From Saprospiraceae bacterium (GTDB lineage: Bacteria > Bacteroidota > Bacteroidia > Chitinophagales > Saprospiraceae): a DNA stretch of 34,563 nt. Below the pieces are notes generated by a model. It was given only the letters and a program-made list of their open reading frames with translations. It did no database searches and was not told the DNA's origin. The stretch is from contig JAIXOO010000406.1 of assembly GCA_027486765.1 (NCBI GenBank), forward strand, positions 1 through 34,563, in the 5' to 3' direction. Below, one piece after another: positions 7,118 to 13,757 of this stretch. The translations under genes and the position numbers were made by a program. Every line of letters begins with the position of its first letter. The stretch's first letter is position 1.

Positions 7118-8383
7118 ATGAACAAGCATACCATCGCCCCGATCCAAAGCAAAGACCGCGAAGTCTTCATGGACGTGCTCCGGGGTTTTGCCATTTTGGG
7201 CATCCTCATTGCCAACTTGACGGCTGGCGGATTGGGTTGGGGGCCTAATCGGGTCGAATCAAGCCCTTTTTTAATCCCTGAACTGGACAAGCAACTCAAC
7301 TTCCTGTATGCGATGTTCATTGAGGGGAAGTTTTATTCCATTTTCAGTTTGTTGTTTGGCTGGGGCATTGCGCTACAAATACAACGTGGCCTTAACAAGG
7401 GACGTGACGCCCTCCCAACCATCAGAAGGCGCTTGTTATTCATGTTGCTGCTCGGATTTGGGCATATCCTGATTTGGCCAGGCGATATCGTGCTGTTTTA
7501 TGCCATACTTGGTTTCCTGCTGCTGCCACTCCGTCGCTTTTCAGATAGAGCCCTTCTGATCACGGGTGCAGTGCTGATCTGCTCACCAATAGTGTTATAT
7601 GCTGCAAAAATGCAATGGGCCATGGTGAACGCGCCTGCCAATTTCTTGCATTTAGTCGGGGAAAATGTATTTAAACAACTAAGCGGTGTGCAGTCAGAAG
7701 GCGACTATGAAACCTGGTTTAAACAGGCAAATTGGTGGGGTATCCTCAAACTCAATATTGCAGGTGTTTTTCATCGTTTTGGCTATTTGTTTTTGGTAAG
7801 CAGAACCCCCAAAGTTTTGGGCATGTTTTTAATCGGGTTCGTATTGGGGCGTTCTAATTTTTACAAAAACATCGCCCGACACAAAAAGGCGGTGTATTGG
7901 ATCATCGGCTTGGGCTTGCTCATTGGTTTGCCTGCAAATTATGTTTTGGCCTACTACGTGCACAATTTTGATGGCGATTATTACCAATTGAAAATAAATG
8001 GCCTTTACCAAACCATGGCTTATGCCTTTGGGGTTGCACCTTTGGCAATGGCTTATGTCGGTATGTTTATGCTGGGTTTTCAAACGGGTTATGGTAAAAA
8101 AATCATGCTTGTCATCGCCCCTGTTGGCAAAATGGCTTTCAGCAATTATGTATCCCATTCGCTCGTTTGTCAGTTTGTTTTCCTATCCCAAGGTCTGAAT
8201 TATGGTGGCAAACTAGGCACCTTCTATTTAACCGTTTTCGCAATTGCCCTTTTCACCCTGCAAATACTCATCAGTACCATTTGGCTACGCTATTTTAACT
8301 ATGGCCCATTGGAATGGGTCTGGCGGAGCTTAACGTATGGTAAAGCCCAATCTTTTACAAAAGCACAAACCGTTTTAGCATGA
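7118..8383 (+). CDS. DUF418 (YeiB-like) integral membrane protein
   Basis: The 421-aa protein begins with the DUF418 N-terminal signature REVFMDVLRGFAILGILIAN (14-33) and has about ten hydrophobic segments. The C-terminal part carries the family's typical pattern: KMAFSNYVSHSLVCQF, then WLRYFNYGPLEWVWRSLTYG. Family members are multi-pass inner-membrane proteins, and a transport role is often suggested but the substrate is unknown. The ATG at 7118 lies just before the conserved start of the domain and suits the usual length of about 400 aa. Its stop overlaps the next start by four bases (ATGA at 8380-8383), so the two are translationally coupled. That hints at a membrane partner for the secreted hydrolase that follows. 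Confidence 0.93.
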   Translation: MNKHTIAPIQSKDREVFMDVLRGFAILGILIANLTAGGLGWGPNRVESSPFLIPELDKQLNFLYAMFIEGKFYSIFSLLFGWGIALQIQRGLNKGRDALPTIRRRLLFMLLLGFGHILIWPGDIVLFYAILGFLLLPLRRFSDRALLITGAVLICSPIVLYAAKMQWAMVNAPANFLHLVGENVFKQLSGVQSEGDYETWFKQANWWGILKLNIAGVFHRFGYLFLVSRTPKVLGMFLIGFVLGRSNFYKNIARHKKAVYWIIGLGLLIGLPANYVLAYYVHNFDGDYYQLKINGLYQTMAYAFGVAPLAMAYVGMFMLGFQTGYGKKIMLVIAPVGKMAFSNYVSHSLVCQFVFLSQGLNYGGKLGTFYLTVFAIALFTLQILISTIWLRYFNYGPLEWVWRSLTYGKAQSFTKAQTVLA

Positions 8384-9558
8384 AAAACAACACTTTCATC
8401 CTCTGCTGCCTGTTTTGCGCAGCTCTGCTCCAAAATGTAGGAGCACAATCCGCAGCGAACCCTAATCCACCTCAGCGCCGCCTTCGTGAAGTCAGCTTCC
8501 ACGGCAGCGGCTACACACGCGGCCTGCAACACGGCCAACAACTGAAAAAAGAAATCGGCGAAATTGTCGCCAAATGGAAAAAAAGCGTGGAAACCGAGTT
8601 GAACAAACCCGCCGATCAGGTAGTAGTGGAGTTTTTTGCCTACGCCCACTTCGATGCAGCCATCAAAAAATGGACGCCCGATCTGTATGAAGAGGTGCGC
8701 GGCATCGCCGACGGTTCGGGGCAGGCCTTCAACGACATCATGGTACACAACCTGCTCGACGAGTTTTGGGTGTGGCAGGATGCCCGCGACAAGCACCATT
8801 GCAGCGGCATGGGTGTACCCGCCCGCGACGGTAACCCCGGCTACATCGCCCAAAACATGGACCTGGAAGGCTACACCGACGGTTACCAGGTCTTGATGCG
8901 CTTGGCAAAAACCAAAAAAACACCCGAACAACTCATCCTCACCTATCCCGGCCTCATCGCCCTCAATGGCCTGAACGAAGCGGGCATCGGCGCCTGTATG
9001 AACACCCTGATGCAACTCAAAGCCAACGCCACGGGCCTGCCTGTCGCTTTCGTCGTGCGACACATCCTCAGCAGCACCGACAAAAACGAGATATTGCGCT
9101 TCATCCAAAGTGTACCCCATGCATCGGGGCAAAACTACATCATCGGCATCAAGGGCGAGGTGTATGACTTTGAAGCGTCTTGCAACAAAGTCGTACGTTT
9201 CGACCCTAAAAACGCCAACGGCACAGTGTATCACACCAACCACCCCATTGCCAACGACGACCTGAAAGACTGGTACAAAGAGCCAGAAAAAGGAAACAGT
9301 GCCATCCGCCTTGCTTCAGTGCAGGGGCACATCGCCACGCTTCCCAACGCCAAAGACGCCGACATCAAAGCCACCTTGCGTGCCAAGGACGACCCAGGCA
9401 ACCCCGTTTGCCGTACTTTCAACGGCTGGGGTGGTACCTTTGGCTCGGTGGTAATGACCCTGACGGGCAGTCCCAAACTGCAAATCACCGCCGGGCCGCC
9501 GGATGAGTCGGAGTACAAGGAAGTACAGTTTAGTAAGGGCAAAAGGAAAACTGAATAA
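8380..9558 (+). CDS. Secreted C45-family (AAT-like) acyltransferase/peptidase
   Basis: A signal peptide (1-22, ending VGAQ) precedes an Ntn-hydrolase of the acyl-CoA:6-aminopenicillanate acyltransferase type (peptidase family C45). The pro-segment contains GSGYTRGLQHGQQLK and YEEVRGIADGSG. The predicted self-cleavage site is DKHH/CSGMG with nucleophile Cys141. The core that follows has the usual strands (GYIAQNMDLEGY; LTYPGLIALNGLNEAGIG; NYIIGIKGEVYDFEAS) and a typical YHTNHP segment. Members cleave or transfer amide-linked acyl groups, and the substrate here is unknown. The four-base overlap with the DUF418 gene shows co-expression. The gene is visibly more C-rich at third positions than its neighbours. 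Confidence 0.9.
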   Translation: MKNNTFILCCLFCAALLQNVGAQSAANPNPPQRRLREVSFHGSGYTRGLQHGQQLKKEIGEIVAKWKKSVETELNKPADQVVVEFFAYAHFDAAIKKWTPDLYEEVRGIADGSGQAFNDIMVHNLLDEFWVWQDARDKHHCSGMGVPARDGNPGYIAQNMDLEGYTDGYQVLMRLAKTKKTPEQLILTYPGLIALNGLNEAGIGACMNTLMQLKANATGLPVAFVVRHILSSTDKNEILRFIQSVPHASGQNYIIGIKGEVYDFEASCNKVVRFDPKNANGTVYHTNHPIANDDLKDWYKEPEKGNSAIRLASVQGHIATLPNAKDADIKATLRAKDDPGNPVCRTFNGWGGTFGSVVMTLTGSPKLQITAGPPDESEYKEVQFSKGKRKTE

Positions 9559-9600
9559 TGCTACGGGGCTGTTTTGGTGATTTTTCCTAAAAAAAACAGC

Positions 9601-9647
9601 TATAAGTCGCGGAATCTATGTAAATTTGGCACATTCCGCGACTTATA
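9601..9647 (+). promoter_or_regulatory. Stem-loop copy 1 upstream of the AAA ATPase gene
   Basis: TATAAGTCGCGGAAT (9601-9615) and its exact complement ATTCCGCGACTTATA (9633-9647) enclose a 17-base loop, CTATGTAAATTTGGCAC. The loop contains TAAATTTG at 9621-9628, a match to the Bacteroidota -7 box TAnnTTTG, but no clear -33 TTG at the usual spacing. The ATG at 9667 would then have a leader of about 30 bases. A palindrome around the -7 box looks like an autoregulatory operator. Related copies lie downstream of the gene. Confidence 0.75.
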
Positions 9648-9666
9648 ACCATTATTTGATGCTTTT

Positions 9667-11091
9667 ATGCTGATTGGACGAGAAAAGGAACAGGAAACAC
9701 TGCGCAGGGCCTTGCAATCAAATCAAGCTGAATTGGTTGCGATTATTGGCCGACGGCGGGTAGGTAAAACCCACCTGATTGGCTCGGTTTATGCCGATAA
9801 AATACGCTTTGAAACATCGGGGGTACAAAATGCGTCGTTGAAAGAGCAACTGAATAATTTTCAATTCCAACTAAAAAAGGCTTTTGGGTCGCTGGTCCCG
9901 GAACAGCCACTCAAAACATGGCAGGAAGCCTTTTTTACTTTGATCAATTGTTGGGAGCAAAACCCCTCCAGCTATCAAAATGTCCTGTTTTTTGATGAAC
10001 TCCCGTGGTTGGCTACCCGCAAATCTGGATTTTTAAATGCGTTGAGCTTTTTTTGGAATACCTGGGCTGTAAAAAATAAGGTTATCGTAGTGATCTGTGG
10101 CTCGGCTGCTTCCTGGATGATAGATAAAGTAGTGAACGACAAAGGAGGCTTACACAATCGAATCACCAAACGGATTGATTTGTATCCTTTTACACTCGCC
10201 GAAACCGAAGCATTTCTGAAAGAACGAGGCGTTGTACTCAACCGCTTTCAAGTATTACAGATTTACATGGCAATGGGCGGTATTCCCCATTATTTGAATG
10301 AAGTGGTGCCCGGAAAAAGCGCCATTCAAAATATTGAAGATATTTGTTTTTCGAATAGCGGGATGCTGCGCAAAGAGTTTGGTCGCTTGTATCCCGCCCT
10401 GTTTGAAAATGCCGAAAATCACATTGCGGTAATTCGATCTTTGGCGGAAAAAAGATCAGGGATGAGCCGCTTAGGTATTTTAAAGGCCACGGGCTTACCG
10501 GATGGTGGCGGAATGTCCACCTGCCTCGAAGAGTTAGAAGCATCCGGCTTTATTTCTGCCTATCCCAGTTTTGAAAAAAAGAAGAAAGAACTGGTTTATC
10601 GTTTGACCGATGAATACTCGCTGTTTTTCTTAAAGTTTATCGAACCCATGCCCTTCCAAGGCGATGACATCTGGAAACACCTCAGCCAAACGCAAGCATT
10701 CAAGACCTGGTGTGGCTATGCTTTTGAAAACATCTGCCTGAAACATATTCCTCAAATCAAAAAAACACTCGGTATTTCAGGTATCTACACGGAAGCATCC
10801 ACTTTTTATCAAAAAGGAAAAGGTGATGAACCGGGCGTACAAATTGACCTACTTTTAGATCGAAATGACAATACCATTAATCTGTTTGAGCTCAAATTTT
10901 ATGCTACCCCTTATGTTTTTACCAAAAAAGACGCAGATGCTTTTCGCACCAAAAAAGCGCTCTTTCAGCATTACACTCAAACCCGCAAACACATTTTTCT
11001 AAGCTTCTTGTCTATTTATGGCATTCTGGACAATGAACACAGTATCGGATTGGTGGACAATAGCATTGTTCTGGATGCCTTGTTTATATAG
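9667..11091 (+). CDS. AAA ATPase with winged helix and PD-(D/E)XK-like C-terminal (DUF234-type) domain
   Basis: The 474-aa protein has a Walker A motif GRRRVGKTH (28-36), Walker B VLFFDELPWL (Asp110, Glu111) and a sensor-like VVICGSAASW (141-150). A winged-helix-like region spans about 250-315 (IRSLAEKRSGMSRLGILKAT). The C-terminal domain has Glu354 (YAFENICLKH), Asp394 (VQIDLLLDR) and Glu408-x-Lys410 (LFELKFY). That spacing fits the PD-(D/E)XK nuclease fold assigned to DUF234 domains in the literature as I recall it. Nuclease activity is not demonstrated here. Such ATPases are multi-copy in many Bacteroidota and archaea, and their role is unknown. Stem-loops of one family lie on both sides, and a paralogue fragment follows. 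Confidence 0.9.
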   Translation: MLIGREKEQETLRRALQSNQAELVAIIGRRRVGKTHLIGSVYADKIRFETSGVQNASLKEQLNNFQFQLKKAFGSLVPEQPLKTWQEAFFTLINCWEQNPSSYQNVLFFDELPWLATRKSGFLNALSFFWNTWAVKNKVIVVICGSAASWMIDKVVNDKGGLHNRITKRIDLYPFTLAETEAFLKERGVVLNRFQVLQIYMAMGGIPHYLNEVVPGKSAIQNIEDICFSNSGMLRKEFGRLYPALFENAENHIAVIRSLAEKRSGMSRLGILKATGLPDGGGMSTCLEELEASGFISAYPSFEKKKKELVYRLTDEYSLFFLKFIEPMPFQGDDIWKHLSQTQAFKTWCGYAFENICLKHIPQIKKTLGISGIYTEASTFYQKGKGDEPGVQIDLLLDRNDNTINLFELKFYATPYVFTKKDADAFRTKKALFQHYTQTRKHIFLSFLSIYGILDNEHSIGLVDNSIVLDALFI

Positions 11092-11139
11092 AGTGATGAA
11101 AGTCGGATAAAATCAACTAAGTGATGAGAAAACGGCACC

Positions 11140-11183
11140 TAATCTGCGGAATCTATGCATTTCAACCTACATTCCGCAGATTA
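11140..11183 (+). repeat. Stem-loop copy 2 downstream of the ATPase
   Basis: TAATCTGCGGAAT (11140-11152) pairs exactly with ATTCCGCAGATTA (11171-11183). The 18-base loop CTATGCATTTCAACCTAC resembles the loop of copy 1 in sequence and in orientation, so conservation goes beyond the stem. Confidence 0.85.
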
Positions 11184-11191
11184 AAGGTCGC

Positions 11192-11234
11192 TAATCTGCG
11201 GAATCTACACATTTTGACCCACATTCCGCAGATC
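11192..11234 (+). repeat. Stem-loop copy 3 downstream of the ATPase
   Basis: ATCTGCGGAAT (11194-11204) pairs with ATTCCGCAGAT (11223-11233). The outer pairs are degraded (C at 11234 where T is expected). The loop CTACACATTTTGACCCAC matches the family pattern. It starts 52 bases after copy 2. Confidence 0.85.
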
Positions 11235-11243
11235 AAAGATCTA

Positions 11244-11270
11244 TAATCTGAGGAATCTGTGCATTTTCCG
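11244..11270 (+). repeat. Half stem-loop copy 4, interrupted in its loop
   Basis: TAATCTGAGGAAT (11244-11256) followed by CTGTGCATTTT reproduces the left arm and half of the loop. The right arm is absent. From about 11263 the sequence reads as ATPase-like coding sequence instead, so the break lies inside the loop. Confidence 0.7.
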
Positions 11271-11391
11271 TCACGTTACAGGTACTAAAAAACAAATTTT
11301 CATTGTAGTGATCACAACTTTTGGTTTGCTGAACAACAAGCACAGTTTGGGCCTGGTGGACAATACACTGGACATGAATGCTTTGTTTTAA
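11263..11391 (+). pseudogene. 3' remnant of a second AAA ATPase gene
   Basis: Read in the frame ending at TAA 11389-11391, this encodes IFRHVTGTKKQIF, then TFGLLNNKHSLGLVDNTLDM and NALF. It aligns with the end of the intact ATPase (LFQHYTQTRKHIF, IYGILDNEHSIGLVDNSIVL, DALFI). About 42 codons survive and the other 90 percent of the gene is missing. The differences show it came from a paralogue, not from a recent copy of the neighbour. The rest of 11092-11536 holds the stem-loops and the esterase leader. Confidence 0.85.
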
Positions 11392-11397
11392 AGGGAA

Positions 11398-11536
11398 ATA
11401 TCGCTCAGCCTAGCGCTATACCTTGCCAAACTGTTAAAAAAAACTGAATTTGGCAGGCTATACAATCAAAACTGGCCACGTTCAACGTTTATTCGCTAAA
11501 CCGCTCCTCGGCGATAACCAATAAAAACCGAATACA
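11398..11536 (+). repeat. Duplicated leader of esterase copy A
   Basis: The part from GCTATACAATCAAAACTGG (about 11456) to the ATG is almost identical to 16811-16893 before copy B. A weaker match extends upstream to ATCGCTCAGC (about 11400) against GTCGCTCAGC (about 16703). Relative to copy A, copy B has about 40 extra bases in this upstream part, including a TGCCAAATC/GATTTGGCA hairpin. The leader was therefore duplicated together with the gene. Confidence 0.8.
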
Positions 11537-12319
11537 ATGCCTAAAAACCTAGCAATCCTGCTTATTTTGAGCCTATGCTCAGCCGGATTCCTCCAGGCCC
11601 AAACATCCAAGGTGGTGGCCAGCAATCCCGCATCATCCATTCTGAAAAAAAATGTCAAACAAATGGTTCGTTTACCGGACAGCTATGCTGCTTCCCAACA
11701 AAAGTACCCGGTGCTGTACTTCTTACAGGTGACGGACGAAATGGTTGAAGAAATTGCGGTATTAACCCAAAAACTGCACAAAGAAAACGGCACGCCCGAA
11801 ATGATCGTGGTAGGCATCAACGTGGAAGACAAGCTAGAAAGAGAACTGGAAAACGCCGTGTACGACAAATACCTGTCCTACCTGGAAAAAGATTTGATCC
11901 CCTCCATCGAAAAAAAGTACCGTAGCAATGGACAGCGGGTATTGCACGGCAGATCCTTGTCGGGTTCCTTTACCTTGTATGCCATGCTGAGCAAACCAAC
12001 CTTGTTCAATGGCTACATCGCCGCGAGCAAGGAATGGTATGACAAAAACAATGATTTCTTCAAGGGATTGGCCACTAAGACCTTGCAAAGTCCCGATAAA
12101 TTCAAGGAACGGAAAATCTTCCTGGCCTCCCTGAACGGGGCATACAGCAACAGCAATATCCCCGAAGTGAACGAAAACATGACCGCCTTCGCTAAATTAT
12201 TGGCCAGCAAGTCCGGCAATAAAATTGCGAGTAAGTACCAAGCCTTTGATGATTGGGGCATATCGCCATACCCAGGCTTTAAAGAGGGCTTGCTCTTTGT
12301 AGCTAAAGTTGGGAAATAG
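11537..12319 (+). CDS. Secreted esterase-like alpha/beta-hydrolase, copy A
   Basis: The 260-aa protein has a signal peptide (1-22, ending LQAQ) and an esterase D/IroE-type fold: RLPDSYAASQQKYPVLYFL (45-63), then the nucleophile elbow HGRSLSGSF with Ser140 and LYAMLSKPTLFNGYIAAS (147-164). In this family a catalytic His sits in a motif like NHGSVPLPALYDGL. The aligned segment here is DWGISPYPGFKEGL, with Trp240 at the His position. The protein may be catalytically dead or use another residue. It differs from copy B (16894-17676) at only about 22 residues. It lies downstream of the ATPase remnant, with its own duplicated leader. Confidence 0.88.
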   Translation: MPKNLAILLILSLCSAGFLQAQTSKVVASNPASSILKKNVKQMVRLPDSYAASQQKYPVLYFLQVTDEMVEEIAVLTQKLHKENGTPEMIVVGINVEDKLERELENAVYDKYLSYLEKDLIPSIEKKYRSNGQRVLHGRSLSGSFTLYAMLSKPTLFNGYIAASKEWYDKNNDFFKGLATKTLQSPDKFKERKIFLASLNGAYSNSNIPEVNENMTAFAKLLASKSGNKIASKYQAFDDWGISPYPGFKEGLLFVAKVGK

Positions 12320-12364
12320 CTTAAACCATTTGACAAAAAACAAGTCCAATGCCAAAAATTAATC

Positions 12365-13435
12365 ATGAGGAATTTGACTTGTTTTTTGGTGCTTTTTTTA
12401 TGCCTTGTAAGTTGCAGCAAAGATGATGCTGAAGTACTACCCGTACCAACCGAATCGATGTATTTTCCTCCCAACACAAGTTCTTTTTGGGAAACCAAAT
12501 CCGTTTCAAGTTTGGGTTGGAACCAAAATGCAGTTCAAGCATTGAAAGATTTTCTTGTTCAAAAAAACACAAAATCATTTATGATTCTTGTCAATGGAAG
12601 AATTGTAATGGAAGAGTATTTCGATGGACACTCGGCAAGCAGTAACTGGGAATGGAATAGTGCGGGCAAAACATTGGTAGCCACTACTACCGGAATTGCA
12701 CAGCAAGAAGGATTACTGAATATTAACAACAAATCATCTGATTACCTGGGAACGGCATGGACGAGTATGCCATTGCCAAAAGAAAATTTAATCACCGTAA
12801 GGCATTTGCTAACAATGACTTCGGGTAATGATGACACAAAGCAATATGTGGTTAAATCAAATTTGACCTATGTTGCTGATGCAGGGACTAGATGGGCCTA
12901 TAGCAATGTTTTCCAAAAATTGACGGATGTAGTTGCCAATTCAAGCAAGAAACCCTTTGAGACCTATTTCAACGAAAAATTAAAGCAAAAAATAGGAATG
13001 GACGGATATTGGAATTTTGGGACAATTTTCACGATTTACCACAGCACCACAAAAAGTATGGCAAGATTTGGTCTTTTGGCTTTGAATAAAGGAAAATGGA
13101 ATAGCGAACAGATCATCAATGAGTCATTTTTTAACGAAAGCATTGCGACATCTCAAAACATCAATCCTGCTTATGGATACTTATGGTGGCTAAATGGGAA
13201 AACAAGTTTTATGATTCCCGGGGGGCAAACCGTTTATCAAGGATATTTAGTACCAAATGCACCAGCGGATATGTACGCTGCAATGGGCGCAAATGATCAA
13301 CGCATTTATGTAATTCCAAGTAAAAAAATGGTGGTCATCAGAATGGGCGAAGCATCAGACCCTGCAAACCCAAATTTTGCAGTATCTGGTTTTGATGATG
13401 CGCTTTGGGAAAAAATCAATGCCGTAATAAACTAA
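12365..13435 (+). CDS. Serine hydrolase lipoprotein (class C beta-lactamase fold)
   Basis: The 356-aa protein starts with a lipoprotein signal (LCLVSC, Cys17), so it is predicted to be membrane-anchored outside the cytoplasm. The beta-lactamase/transpeptidase SxxK motif is SAGK (Ser99-Lys102). The tyrosine motif is the YSN of RWAYSNVFQKL. The region around LITVRHLLTMTSGND is typical of the family. Members include esterases, D-aminopeptidases and penicillin-binding-like hydrolases, so the substrate is unknown. It starts 45 bases after esterase copy A and could share its transcript. It is AT-richer than the esterase. A second serine hydrolase, unrelated in detail, lies at 32707-34269. Confidence 0.9.
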   Translation: MRNLTCFLVLFLCLVSCSKDDAEVLPVPTESMYFPPNTSSFWETKSVSSLGWNQNAVQALKDFLVQKNTKSFMILVNGRIVMEEYFDGHSASSNWEWNSAGKTLVATTTGIAQQEGLLNINNKSSDYLGTAWTSMPLPKENLITVRHLLTMTSGNDDTKQYVVKSNLTYVADAGTRWAYSNVFQKLTDVVANSSKKPFETYFNEKLKQKIGMDGYWNFGTIFTIYHSTTKSMARFGLLALNKGKWNSEQIINESFFNESIATSQNINPAYGYLWWLNGKTSFMIPGGQTVYQGYLVPNAPADMYAAMGANDQRIYVIPSKKMVVIRMGEASDPANPNFAVSGFDDALWEKINAVIN

Positions 13436-13531
13436 TGCGGTACGAAAAAAGCACAAGCTGTGAATTAACTCGTAAGTTGTGATGAAAATCGTGTAAACCT
13501 ACCCAACCAGGCTTAAAATTTCAAACACCCA

Positions 13532-13744
13532 ATGGCAAACGTCCAACTCCACCTCACCGAAAAAAACGGCTACTTCTACATCGAAGACTAGGGCATAATT
13601 TTGGCCCAAATGACTTTCATCTTCGCTGGGCCCGAACGAATAATCATCGACCACACCGAAGTACAACCCGGCAACGAAGGCAAGGGCTACGGCAAACAAA
13701 TGGTCAGCGCGGTAGTTGATAAGGTTCATTCAGGCTTAATCTAA
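13532..13744 (+). pseudogene. Broken GNAT acetyltransferase (YjdJ-type)
   Basis: ATG at 13532 opens MANVQLHLTEKNGYFYIED and is stopped by TAG at 13589-13591. The same frame continues GIILAQMTFIFAGPERIIID, then HTEVQPGNEGKGYGKQMVSA to TAA 13742-13744. The HTEV..GNEGKGYGKQ segment is the acetyl-CoA loop of small GNAT-like proteins (PF14542 type). Two defects are visible: an in-frame TAG, one base from GAG (Glu), and loss of the C-terminal third after VVDKVHSGLI. The remnant abuts the RapA gene, so the event that placed RapA here may also have cut off its 3' end. Confidence 0.8.
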
Positions 13745-13757
13745 TTTGAAACGTTAT

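Noticed and set aside
8299-9243. Minus-strand ORF of 314 aa over the C45 gene
   Set aside because: It is antisense to a well-supported gene with clear motifs and a coupled start; its product has no recognisable pattern and arises from biased codon use.
9568-9600. GCTGTTTT/AAAACAGC hairpin as terminator of the C45 operon
   Set aside because: The stem is weak and no T-run follows on the plus strand; it may still help, but I cannot support the call.
11140-11270. Regularly spaced repeats (about 52 bases apart) that could be read as a tiny CRISPR array
   Set aside because: The intervening sequence is a conserved loop, the units are palindromes with a half copy at the end, and a related copy lies 1.5 kb upstream; there are no unique spacers or cas genes.
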